A stretch of 11,461 nucleotides of DNA from JAWXCH01 sp034440595 (lineage in GTDB: Bacteria > Planctomycetota > Planctomycetia > Pirellulales > JALHPA01). Location of the stretch: assembly GCA_034440595.1 (NCBI GenBank), contig JAWXCH010000478.1:1-11461 (forward strand), given 5' to 3'. Under the pieces are notes generated by a model. That model saw only the letters and a list, made by a program, of their open reading frames with translations. It was not told where the DNA came from and ran no database searches. Below are positions 1 through 6,605 of the stretch, one piece after another (position 1 is the first letter of the stretch; each line of letters starts with the position of its first letter). The position numbers and the translations under genes were made by a program.

Positions 1-6
1 GCTAAG

Positions 7-768
7 ATGGAGGAAACGGATCGCGTCTCGATCCGCTATGAACATCGTCCCGGTGCCACTTTGCAATCTCAGGTTGAAAGCTCTGATCGCGGTCTACTGG
101 ACTTATTGCGCCGGCAACCGTTGAGCGTTGCGCAATTGGCCGTTGAGATCCAGGTCACGGCGACCGCAGTTCGCCAAAGACTGGCCCGGCTGATGGCACA
201 AGGTCTGGTTCAGCGGGTAACGACCAAGGCGGCACGTGGACGACCCAGTCACTGTTATTCGCTCACCGAAAAGGCTCAGCGTCAGACCGGTTCGAATTTC
301 AGCGATTTGGCGATCGCATTATGGCAAGAAATCCGCGCGCTCAAGGATCCTCAGGTTCGCAGCGGACTTTTGTCGCGAGTGGCAAACACAGTCGCCAACC
401 AATATGCCAGCCAGATTGAGGGGAAGAACACAGCCGAACGAATGCAATCGGTCGTAGCGATCTTTGCCGAGCGCGACATTCCGCTGACGGTCGAAATCCA
501 GGACCAGTTGCCAGTGCTGACCATATTGGCCTGCCCCTACCCGGCTTTGGCTGAGCGGGACCGCGGGATCTGTGCCTTTGAAAAGCTGCTATTTTCGGAG
601 TTACTGGGTGAGTCGGTTCGGCTGAAGGATTGCCGACTGGATGGCAACGACTGTTGCCGGTTTCATACAAGTGCTAGCACTGATATATTAACGAGCTTTG
701 CCAAGTCCGACGTAGGCGAGGCGAACTTTGCAACCAACGAGTTATCCTGCCAGCCAGTCAGCGGTTAA
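7..768 (+). CDS. sufR: SufR-like iron-sulfur-sensing transcriptional regulator
   Basis: This is a probable DNA-binding repressor that controls the downstream suf genes according to iron-sulfur status. The sequence shows an N-terminal winged helix (about residues 28-92), with a recognition-helix region around TATAVRQRLARL and a wing around ARGRPSHCYSLT. A helical middle follows, then a C-terminal cysteine cluster: C176 (in CPYP), C189, C209 and the pair C216-C217. In cyanobacterial SufR, cysteines in this region bind a 4Fe-4S cluster and the cluster-bearing protein represses the suf operon. The spacing here (12 residues, then 19, then 6) resembles that arrangement. Length (253 aa) is close to the usual SufR size. 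It lies 40 bases upstream of nuoB, in the same direction as the suf genes. The ATG at 7 is the first start in the window, but the frame is open to the window edge, so the true start could be further upstream. No Shine-Dalgarno sequence is visible. Confidence 0.8.
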   Translation: MEETDRVSIRYEHRPGATLQSQVESSDRGLLDLLRRQPLSVAQLAVEIQVTATAVRQRLARLMAQGLVQRVTTKAARGRPSHCYSLTEKAQRQTGSNFSDLAIALWQEIRALKDPQVRSGLLSRVANTVANQYASQIEGKNTAERMQSVVAIFAERDIPLTVEIQDQLPVLTILACPYPALAERDRGICAFEKLLFSELLGESVRLKDCRLDGNDCCRFHTSASTDILTSFAKSDVGEANFATNELSCQPVSG

Positions 769-808
769 TAGTTTATACATCCAATCAAAATCAGAAAGCT
801 AGTTAGCA

Positions 809-1432
809 ATGACTCAGCCGTGGATTGAAGGACGATTTGAAGAGAACGTGTTTACCACGTCCGTTGAGCAAGCCATCAACTGGGCACGTCAGGCGAGCAT
901 CTGGCCAATGACCTTTGGCCTGGCCTGTTGTGCCATTGAAATGATGGCCGCAGGAGCCAGTCGTTATGACATGGATCGGTTTGGTGCCGGTGCATTTCGT
1001 GCGACGCCGCGTCAGGCCGACCTGATGATTGTCGCCGGCACAGTCACTTATAAGATGGCTAGCCGTGTACGTCGGCTCTACAACATGATGCCTGATCCAA
1101 AATTTGTGATCGCCATGGGAGCTTGCACCACCGGCGGCGGACCTTACTTCAAGTACGGTTATCATGTGGTGAAGGGTGTCGACTTGGTTGTGCCAGTGGA
1201 TGTGTATGTCCCCGGCTGCCCACCACGCCCTGAATCGTTGCTCGAAGGGCTGATGCGAATCCAAGACAAAATTCGCGGTCAGAAAATGAACAAGAAGTCG
1301 CTGTTGCATGTCGGTCGTGGCGTGCGTGGCGAAAAGGTCGATGACGAATTGCCAGTGCCGCATCACTCCGGGTACGTGGCTCCTCCCGACGATCAAGAAC
1401 CATTGTACGACCACCAAAAAATCACCGGCTAA
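809..1432 (+). CDS. nuoB: NADH-quinone oxidoreductase subunit B (NuoB)
   Basis: This is a peripheral-arm subunit of respiratory complex I. It holds the 4Fe-4S cluster N2, which passes electrons to quinone at the cytoplasmic face of the membrane. The diagnostic motifs are all present: PMTFGLACCAIEMMA with the adjacent pair C40-C41, GACTTGGGPY with C106, and VDVYVPGCPPRPE with C137. These are the four cluster ligands. Length (207 aa) is normal, with a polar C-terminal tail of about 35 residues after the conserved domain. The gene stands alone: no nuoA, nuoC or nuoD is next to it, and its neighbours are sufR upstream and sufC 80 bases downstream. Being placed with Fe-S assembly genes may couple its expression to cluster supply, but this is inference. 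The start ATG has no clear Shine-Dalgarno sequence. A long antisense frame over it (803-1417) is a shadow. Confidence 0.95.
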   Translation: MTQPWIEGRFEENVFTTSVEQAINWARQASIWPMTFGLACCAIEMMAAGASRYDMDRFGAGAFRATPRQADLMIVAGTVTYKMASRVRRLYNMMPDPKFVIAMGACTTGGGPYFKYGYHVVKGVDLVVPVDVYVPGCPPRPESLLEGLMRIQDKIRGQKMNKKSLLHVGRGVRGEKVDDELPVPHHSGYVAPPDDQEPLYDHQKITG

Positions 1433-1449
1433 TTCATTTTAAACCAAAC

Positions 1450-1477
1450 TTTGTGTGCCACTGGCTCCGCCAGTGCT
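1450..1477 (+). repeat. Short palindromic intergenic repeat, copy 1 (nuoB-sufC gap)
   Basis: A perfect inverted repeat, CACTGGC (1459-1465), TCC loop, GCCAGTG (1469-1475), is preceded by TGTGTGC. The same unit with a TCT loop recurs between sufD and the Rieske gene (5453-5480). It is a REP-like mobile or structural repeat and could form a 7-bp hairpin in the nuoB-sufC message. There is no T-run after it, so it does not look like a classic terminator. Confidence 0.75.
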
Positions 1478-1512
1478 GAGAAACCAGATCCATTTTCTGA
1501 ATCCAATTTGCA

Positions 1513-2352
1513 ATGACCGAATCGCTACGAATCAAGAATCTGCATGTTTCCGTGGCTGGCAAGCCAATCCTCAAGGGAGTCGATTTATCAATAAATCGCG
1601 GTGAGACGCACGCACTAATGGGCCCAAACGGTTCCGGCAAAAGCACGCTTGGCTTTGCCATCATGGGACACCCTGGCTACGAAGTGACCGACGGCTCAAT
1701 CGAAATGATCGATGCCGATGGCACCGTACACGATGTCCTAGATATGGAACCGAACCAGCGTGCCCGAGCCGGAATTTTCATGGCCTTCCAACGCCCGATG
1801 TCGATTCCCGGTGTCAAGATGGCGGATTTTTTGCGTCATGCCACGACCAACGTGCGCCGCCCTAATCGCAAAGAGGGCGAAGAGCTGATTCCTATGCGGG
1901 AGTTCCGCCAGGAACTGAAAGCCAAAATGGAACAGTTGAAGATGAACCCGGACTTTGCCCGACGCTACGTCAACGAAGGATTCTCCGGGGGCGAAATGAA
2001 ACGTGCCGAGATCCTGCAACTGGCAATGCTGCAACCCAAGTTTGCCGTCCTGGATGAAACCGATAGCGGGCTGGATGCTGACGCGGTGCGCTTGGCCAGC
2101 CAGTCGATTGCCGAGATCGGCGGCGCCAAAATGGGCGTGCTGATCATTACGCATCACGAGCAATTGCTAGAACACAACTCGCCAGACAAGACGCACGTCA
2201 TGCTTGGTGGTCGCATTGTTGAAACCGGCGGACCAGAACTGGCCGCTGAACTGCACAAGCGTGGATACGAACGTATCAGAGCCAGCTATCCCGAAGCGGC
2301 CGCCGACGAACGAGAAATGGCCAAGGGGCAAGTGCCACAAGAAGTCGCCTGA
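1513..2352 (+). CDS. sufC: Fe-S cluster assembly ATPase SufC
   Basis: This is the ABC-type ATPase of the SufBCD scaffold. ATP binding drives the conformational change that lets SufB and SufD assemble an Fe-S cluster in the cytoplasm. It is not a membrane transporter. The sequence shows Walker A GPNGSGKST (residues 37-45), a Q-loop in MAFQRPMSIPG, the signature FSGGEMKRAEILQL (from F157), Walker B with catalytic glutamate in FAVLDETDSGLD (177-188), and the switch histidine in ITHHEQ (214-215). The LDETDSGLD form is typical of SufC. At 279 aa it is somewhat longer than the usual 250, with the extra residues in a charged C-terminal tail. The ATG at 1513 begins directly before the conserved SLRIKNLHVSVAGKPIL strand. 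No convincing ribosome-binding site precedes it. Order C-B-D is the common bacterial suf arrangement outside enterobacteria. Confidence 0.96.
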   Translation: MTESLRIKNLHVSVAGKPILKGVDLSINRGETHALMGPNGSGKSTLGFAIMGHPGYEVTDGSIEMIDADGTVHDVLDMEPNQRARAGIFMAFQRPMSIPGVKMADFLRHATTNVRRPNRKEGEELIPMREFRQELKAKMEQLKMNPDFARRYVNEGFSGGEMKRAEILQLAMLQPKFAVLDETDSGLDADAVRLASQSIAEIGGAKMGVLIITHHEQLLEHNSPDKTHVMLGGRIVETGGPELAAELHKRGYERIRASYPEAAADEREMAKGQVPQEVA

Positions 2353-2380
2353 TCATTTAATTCGAGCAAAAATTGGATAG

Positions 2381-2462
2381 GTCGGGTGCCCCTGCTGCTT
2401 GCCCTCGCGAAGGCGGGGGGCTTGCCCAGCACCGCTTTGAATCAGAGCACGCTCCGCCCGAC
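2381..2462 (+). repeat. Degenerate palindromic region between sufC and sufB
   Basis: The 162-base gap between sufC and sufB holds a GC-rich, imperfectly palindromic block. GTCGGG (2381-2386) can pair with CCCGAC (2457-2462), and GGTGC (2385-2389) with GCACC (2429-2433). TGCTG (2393-2397) can also pair with CAGCA (2427-2431). The octamer GCTTGCCC occurs twice (2397-2404 and 2420-2427). It resembles a decayed intergenic repeat. No T-run follows, so a terminator role is not supported. Confidence 0.4.
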
Positions 2463-2514
2463 AGTAAAAACACAGTACACCGCAAGCAGAACGCTAGCAC
2501 GAAGGTTATAGATC

Positions 2515-3939
2515 ATGGCTATCGACATCACAGAAACCAACGACACGATCTCCAACGACGCAATCGGCGAGATCAATAAGTACGATTTTCGCACCACCTC
2601 CACGCCGATTTTTAAGGCGCGTAAAGGTGTCGATGCGGAAATCGTCAATCAGATATCCGACATCAAAAACGAACCAGACTGGATGCGCAAATTCCGGCTC
2701 GACAGCCTGGAGATATTCGAGAGCAAGCCGATGCCTCGCTGGGGAGGGGATATCGCCCTCAACTTTCAGGATATCTACTACTATCTCAAGCCGGCCGAAC
2801 ATCAGGGCCGCACCTGGGACGACGTTCCAGAAGAAATCAAAAAGACCTTCGACCGGCTAGGAATCCCCGAGGCCGAAAAGAAGTACCTCTCTGGAGTGAA
2901 GGCTCAGTTCGAGAGCGAAGTGATCTATGGCTCGCTGAAGGATGACCTTGCTAAGAAGGGTGTAATCTTCACCGATACCGACACCGCTGTTCGCGAACAC
3001 ACCGATCTGGTGCGTGAGTACTTCTCGACGATCATTCCTCCAACCGATAACAAGTTCGCCGCGCTCAATTCCGCTGTCTGGTCGGGTGGCTCGTTCATTT
3101 ACGTCCCCAAGGGAGTCAAGATCGAGTTCCCACTTCAGGCCTACTTCCGCATCAATGCCGAAAACATGGGCCAGTTCGAGCGGACACTGATCATCGTCGA
3201 CGAAGGTGCACAGATTCACTACGTCGAAGGATGCACCGCGCCAATGTACACCACCGAAAGCCTGCACTCGGCAGTGGTCGAAATCATCGTCAAGAAGAAT
3301 GCCCGCTGCCGATATACGACCATACAGAACTGGGCCAATAACATCTACAACCTGGTGACCAAGCGAGCGGTCGCCTATGAAAACGCAGTGATGGAATGGA
3401 TCGACGGCAACCTGGGTAGCCGCCTGACCATGAAGTACCCGGCCGTCTACATGATGGAGCCTGGTGCTCGCGGCGAGATCCTCTCCATCGCATTTTCATC
3501 CGCAGGTCAGCATCAGGACGCCGGTGCCAAGCTAGTCCATTGTGCTCCCAATACCTCTGGCCGTATCGTCTCCAAAAGCATCAGCAAAAACGGTGGCCGC
3601 AGCAGCTATCGTGGGCTGGTCAAAGTCGAAAAAGGTGCCAAACAGTCCAAGTCAAACGTCGTTTGCGACGCGCTGATTTTGGATAGCCGCAGCCGAAGCG
3701 ATACGTACCCGTACATTGAACTCGACGAACAGGACGTATCGGTCGGGCACGAGGCCAGCGTCTCTCGTATCGGCGAGGAGCAGCTCTTCTATCTGACCAG
3801 CCGAGGACTTTCCGAAGGCGAAGCCAGCACCATGATCGTCAGCGGCTTTATCGAGCCACTGGTCAAAGAGTTGCCGATGGAATACGCCGTCGAGATGAAC
3901 CGTCTGATCGAGCTGCAAATGGAAGGCTCGGTCGGTTAA
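2515..3939 (+). CDS. sufB: Fe-S cluster assembly scaffold protein SufB
   Basis: This is the scaffold subunit of the SufBCD complex, on which sulfide and iron are put together into a cluster before transfer to target proteins. The family's beta-helix core fills roughly residues 190-440, with well conserved stretches such as SAVWSGGSFIYVPKG, HYVEGCTAP, and GLVKVEKGAKQ. C384 in VVCDALIL lies exactly 29 residues before E413 in the VGHEASVSRIGEEQ motif. This is the same spacing as Cys405 and Glu434 of E. coli SufB, the residues shown to be needed for cluster building. H412 matches His433. Length (474 aa) is typical. The ATG at 2515 is preceded by GAAGG at 2501-2505, a plausible weak ribosome-binding site. 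It lies downstream of sufC and upstream of its paralogue sufD, with which it shares the SUF core domain. Confidence 0.97.
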   Translation: MAIDITETNDTISNDAIGEINKYDFRTTSTPIFKARKGVDAEIVNQISDIKNEPDWMRKFRLDSLEIFESKPMPRWGGDIALNFQDIYYYLKPAEHQGRTWDDVPEEIKKTFDRLGIPEAEKKYLSGVKAQFESEVIYGSLKDDLAKKGVIFTDTDTAVREHTDLVREYFSTIIPPTDNKFAALNSAVWSGGSFIYVPKGVKIEFPLQAYFRINAENMGQFERTLIIVDEGAQIHYVEGCTAPMYTTESLHSAVVEIIVKKNARCRYTTIQNWANNIYNLVTKRAVAYENAVMEWIDGNLGSRLTMKYPAVYMMEPGARGEILSIAFSSAGQHQDAGAKLVHCAPNTSGRIVSKSISKNGGRSSYRGLVKVEKGAKQSKSNVVCDALILDSRSRSDTYPYIELDEQDVSVGHEASVSRIGEEQLFYLTSRGLSEGEASTMIVSGFIEPLVKELPMEYAVEMNRLIELQMEGSVG

Positions 3940-3969
3940 TCGCTGTGCGTGGCATCCACCTCGCGATGG

Positions 3970-3983
3970 CCGTTTCGCAACGG
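3970..3983 (+). other. Small hairpin in the sufB-sufD gap
   Basis: CCGTT (3970-3974) and AACGG (3979-3983) can form a five-base-pair stem with a four-base loop, in the 141-base gap between sufB and the chosen sufD start. It is short and is not followed by a T-run, so it is at most a processing or pausing site. Nothing else stands out in this gap except the AT-rich lead into sufD. Confidence 0.25.
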
Positions 3984-4080
3984 TAATGACTTTGTCATAC
4001 GGCTTATTATCACAACGCCAGATGTTACTGGCCCGCAAAACAACTGATGTATTCAAATAAGAGGATAGGTAGTTCAATTG

Positions 4081-5409
4081 ATGCCCGAGATGACTGAGAC
4101 ACGCGCGTTCAACGCCGAAGGTTTTGCGGAATTTGTAGACGCTCGCAATGAGCCTGCCTGGCTGACGGAAAAACGCCGCGTCGCTTGGAAGCTGTTTGAA
4201 GAGTTGCCGATGCCCGGCCGCGGTGACGAAGAGTGGATGCGCACCGATATTCGGTTGCTGAAGCTCGATCAGTTCGGCCTGCCATCTGATCCTGGTTCTG
4301 TGCTGGAAGGTTTCGACCCGGCGTTGCTACCTGAGGCCTTGCTGACTCAAGGTGTCAAACTGGCCGGCCATACTGTGGCTTTGGATAGCTGCATCGTGCA
4401 ATCGCACTTGGATGAATCGCTGGCCGCCAAAGGCGTCTTGTTTGGCAGCCTGGACGAGATGATCGCACAACATGGCGATTTGCTGCGTCCATACCTGTAT
4501 CGCACGCTCAATCCGGCCTACGACCGCTTTGCCGCGCTGCACACCGCCGCCTGGAGTGGCGGTACGCTGCTGTACGTGCCGCGCGGAGTTAAATTCGATC
4601 AACCGCTCCACACACTCTCCACACTCAGCGAAGGTGGTGTCGACTTCGGCCACCTGCTGGTGATTCTGGAAGAAGATGCCGAGGCCACGCTTCTGAGCGA
4701 GACCGCCGGCGGTGGACCAACTGGCAAAGGCCTGCACTGTGGCGGCATCGAACTGATCCTGAAGGACCGCGCCAAACTACGCTACGTCAATTTGCAAAAC
4801 TGGGGAACTGGCGTCTGGCATTTTGCCCATCAAAAGGCGCACGTCGCAGCCGATGCTCAGCTTCAGTGGACGATCGGGGCACTCGGCAGTCGCGTGGCCA
4901 AGGTCAATCAGCATGTCGCCTTGGTCGGTCCTAATGCCCATGCACAGGTCAATGGTGTGATGTTCCCCGAAGGAAAACAGCATCTCGCCTACCACACATT
5001 GCAACATCACGAAGCACCTAATTGCCGCAGCGATTTGCTATACAAAGGTGGGCTTCAGGACCATTCGCGCCTCGTCTGGCGCGGCATGATCAAAGTCGAC
5101 GTTGCTGCTCAGAAGACCGACGGCTACCAGCGCAACGACAATCTGATGCTATCCGAACATGCCAGGGCCGATTCCATTCCCGGACTGGAAATCGAAGCGG
5201 ACGATGTTCGCTGCACACATGGTGCAACGGCCGGCCGCGTGGACGATGATTCGATCTTTTACCTCCGCTGTCGTGGGCTAACCCGCAACGAAGCAGTCCG
5301 CACAGTTGTTGCCGGATTTTTTCAGCAGGTCTTTGATCGCATCACCATCGAAAGCGTGCGTGAAGCACTTGGCGAGGCCATCGGCCGACGAATTCGTGAG
5401 TTCAACTAG
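4081..5409 (+). CDS. sufD: Fe-S cluster assembly protein SufD
   Basis: This is the SufB paralogue that forms the SufB-SufD heterodimer held by two SufC ATPases, and is needed for iron entry into the nascent cluster. The C-terminal SUF domain is clear: AAWSGGTLLYVPRGVKFDQPL, the RLVWRGMIKVD stretch, and DDVRCTHGATAGRVDDDSIFYLRCRGL. In the last motif C378 and H380 correspond to Cys358 and His360 of E. coli SufD, residues implicated in cluster assembly at the SufB-SufD interface. The N-terminal region carries the EPAWLTEKRRVAWKLFEELPMP helix shared with SufB. At 442 aa it has the family's normal length. The frame also offers a TTG one codon earlier at 4078. I chose ATG 4081, with GAGGATAGGT at 4061-4070 as the likely ribosome-binding region. 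ATG 4090 is a further alternative. Confidence 0.95.
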   Translation: MPEMTETRAFNAEGFAEFVDARNEPAWLTEKRRVAWKLFEELPMPGRGDEEWMRTDIRLLKLDQFGLPSDPGSVLEGFDPALLPEALLTQGVKLAGHTVALDSCIVQSHLDESLAAKGVLFGSLDEMIAQHGDLLRPYLYRTLNPAYDRFAALHTAAWSGGTLLYVPRGVKFDQPLHTLSTLSEGGVDFGHLLVILEEDAEATLLSETAGGGPTGKGLHCGGIELILKDRAKLRYVNLQNWGTGVWHFAHQKAHVAADAQLQWTIGALGSRVAKVNQHVALVGPNAHAQVNGVMFPEGKQHLAYHTLQHHEAPNCRSDLLYKGGLQDHSRLVWRGMIKVDVAAQKTDGYQRNDNLMLSEHARADSIPGLEIEADDVRCTHGATAGRVDDDSIFYLRCRGLTRNEAVRTVVAGFFQQVFDRITIESVREALGEAIGRRIREFN

Positions 5410-5452
5410 TCGATGAGGTTTATCAATAGTAGGTGTGCCAGAGCTTAATTTC

Positions 5453-5480
5453 TGTGTGCCACTGGCTCTGCCAGTGCTAA
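5453..5480 (+). repeat. Short palindromic intergenic repeat, copy 2 (sufD-Rieske gap)
   Basis: CACTGGC (5460-5466), TCT loop and GCCAGTG (5470-5476), preceded by TGTGTGC, repeat the element at 1450-1477 with one loop base changed. Degenerate half-copies flank it: GGTGTGCCAGAGCTTAA from about 5432 and TTTGTGTGCCACTTCTCTGAC from about 5484. The gap thus seems to hold a small cluster of this repeat. Confidence 0.75.
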
Positions 5481-5515
5481 TCGTTTGTGTGCCACTTCTC
5501 TGACTGGTCGTGCCG

Positions 5516-5830
5516 ATGTCCGAATTTGTTCGAGTTGCCAAAGTTGCCGATCTGTCCGACCCAGGCAAAGCCCTGGTCGAGGTGGATGAACGCCTGATTG
5601 CGTTGTTCCGCGTCGATGGTGAGTTCTTTGCGCTGGACGATGTCTGCACGCACGATGGCGGACCCTTGGCCGAAGGAAAACTAAACAACCACTGGATCGC
5701 CTGCCCGCGGCACGGCGCGCGTTTTGACATTCGCACCGGTCAGGCACTTTCGATGCCGGCCACGCAGGCCACCGTCGCACATCAGGTGCAAGTGATCGGC
5801 GATGACGTGTTCGTCAAACTCAGCGATTAG
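5516..5830 (+). CDS. Rieske-type [2Fe-2S] ferredoxin in the suf cluster
   Basis: This is a small soluble Rieske protein, likely an electron carrier serving Fe-S cluster assembly or a non-heme oxygenase-like partner. The cluster-binding motif is complete: CTHDGG gives C44 and H46, and CPRHGARFD gives C63 and H66, with 16 residues between the two halves. This is the ferredoxin or NirD-like type rather than the disulfide-stabilised cytochrome bc1 type. There is no signal peptide or membrane anchor, so it is cytoplasmic. The length is 104 aa from ATG 5516; a GTG two codons earlier (5510) is an alternative start. It follows sufD by 106 bases and precedes the SufT-like gene. Rieske proteins in this position are known from several suf loci, and delivery of electrons for cluster assembly is the usual guess. 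Its exact partner cannot be read from the sequence. Confidence 0.9.
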   Translation: MSEFVRVAKVADLSDPGKALVEVDERLIALFRVDGEFFALDDVCTHDGGPLAEGKLNNHWIACPRHGARFDIRTGQALSMPATQATVAHQVQVIGDDVFVKLSD

Positions 5831-5867
5831 CGCTGCGTCGCAGTTAAAAATAGGGATTGTACAAATC

Positions 5868-5928
5868 AGCCGCATGGCGCTAGCCACCGGTTTTTATTGC
5901 TTCAACCGTGGGCTAGCGCCCAACGGCT
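5868..5928 (+). repeat. Large intergenic hairpin repeat between Rieske gene and sufT
   Basis: Two imperfect inverted arms of 25 bases (5868-5892 and 5904-5928) are separated by an 11-base AT-rich spacer. The arms share AGCCG, the core GGCGCTAGCC and GGTT, with mismatches only in two short blocks. The shape is that of a REP or small MITE-like element. As RNA it would make a long hairpin between the Rieske and SufT-like cistrons and could weaken read-through or protect the message end. Confidence 0.7.
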
Positions 5929-5984
5929 AATCCAAAAATCACGCCAAGCGAGTTTGCAGTTTCATTCCAGCGGAGGACTTTCAA

Positions 5985-6395
5985 ATGGCCATCACCGAAG
6001 AACAAGTTCGCGAAGCACTGAAACAGGTCATCGATCCCGAGTTGTTCATCAACATCATCGATCTTGGTCTCGTCTATACCGTAACGGTCGCCCCAGCGGC
6101 ACCCGCAGAGCCAGCCCCCTCCGAAGCAGCACCTGCACCAGCGAGTGAACCGGCAGCCGGTGAAACTGCCGAAGGCGAAACCTCCAAGGAACCGGGCGAC
6201 CTGGAAGACATCTTCATCGATATGACGATGACCAGTCCTGCCTGCCCGGCAGGCCCACAATTGATCGGCAACTCGCGTCAGGTTCTGCAAGCAATACCGG
6301 GCGTCAGCAAGGTCGAGATCAAAATCGTCATGAGTCCCCCTTGGACACCGGACCTGATGACCGAAGATGCCAAGGACCAATTGGGAATCTTTTAG
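5985..6395 (+). CDS. sufT: SufT-like MIP18/DUF59 family Fe-S assembly factor
   Basis: This is an auxiliary Fe-S maturation protein of the MIP18 (DUF59) family, thought to help pass clusters to target proteins. The conserved family features are VIDPELFINIIDLGLVY with D17-P18-E19, TMTSPACPAGP with C87, and the C-terminal SPPWTPDLMTEDAKDQLGI. The odd point is residues 36-72, a low-complexity Ala-, Pro- and Glu-rich stretch inserted between the first strand (VYTVTV) and the second (IFIDMTMTS). Most family members have only a short turn there. The insertion explains the length of 136 aa against about 100 for a bare domain. GGAGGA at 5972-5977 sits seven bases before the ATG, a strong ribosome-binding site that fixes the start. 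It is the last gene of the suf cluster. A 210-base gap with a hairpin repeat follows. Confidence 0.85.
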   Translation: MAITEEQVREALKQVIDPELFINIIDLGLVYTVTVAPAAPAEPAPSEAAPAPASEPAAGETAEGETSKEPGDLEDIFIDMTMTSPACPAGPQLIGNSRQVLQAIPGVSKVEIKIVMSPPWTPDLMTEDAKDQLGIF

Positions 6396-6473
6396 CACCG
6401 GTAGCCGCAAGTAGGCATGCACCGGCAATGTTAAATGCTATTGCAAAGACAAGTTGGAGCAGGCCAACTATAT

Positions 6474-6520
6474 TCACCTCTCCCGCTTGCGGGAGAGGTC
6501 GTCGCCCCAGCGACGGGTGA
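6474..6520 (+). repeat. Two-hairpin REP-like element downstream of sufT
   Basis: CCTCTCCCGC (6477-6486), a TT loop and GCGGGAGAGG (6489-6498) form a perfect ten-base-pair stem. It is followed by CGTCGC (6500-6505), CCCA and GCGACG (6510-6515). The outer bases TCACC (6474-6478) and GGTGA (6516-6520) are also complementary, so a three-way junction is an alternative fold. Elements of this look are common scattered repeats in bacterial genomes. Its position separates the suf cluster from the mfn-like genes and it may act as a bidirectional transcription boundary, although no T-run follows. Confidence 0.7.
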
Positions 6521-6605
6521 GGGCCGGTGAGTAACTAGAAAGGTGAGAGTCGAGCAATTGTCCTGCGGTGCCTTTTCGCAAACTCATCGTCTCAAGTAAG
6601 CGACT

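Noticed and set aside
803..1417. A 204-codon antisense frame over nuoB
   Set aside because: It covers nuoB almost exactly and has no protein-like pattern of its own. The plus-strand NuoB motifs are unmistakable.
2373..2579. Small plus-strand frame covering the sufC-sufB gap
   Set aside because: It runs through a palindromic repeat region and into sufB in another frame. The product is low complexity without a domain.
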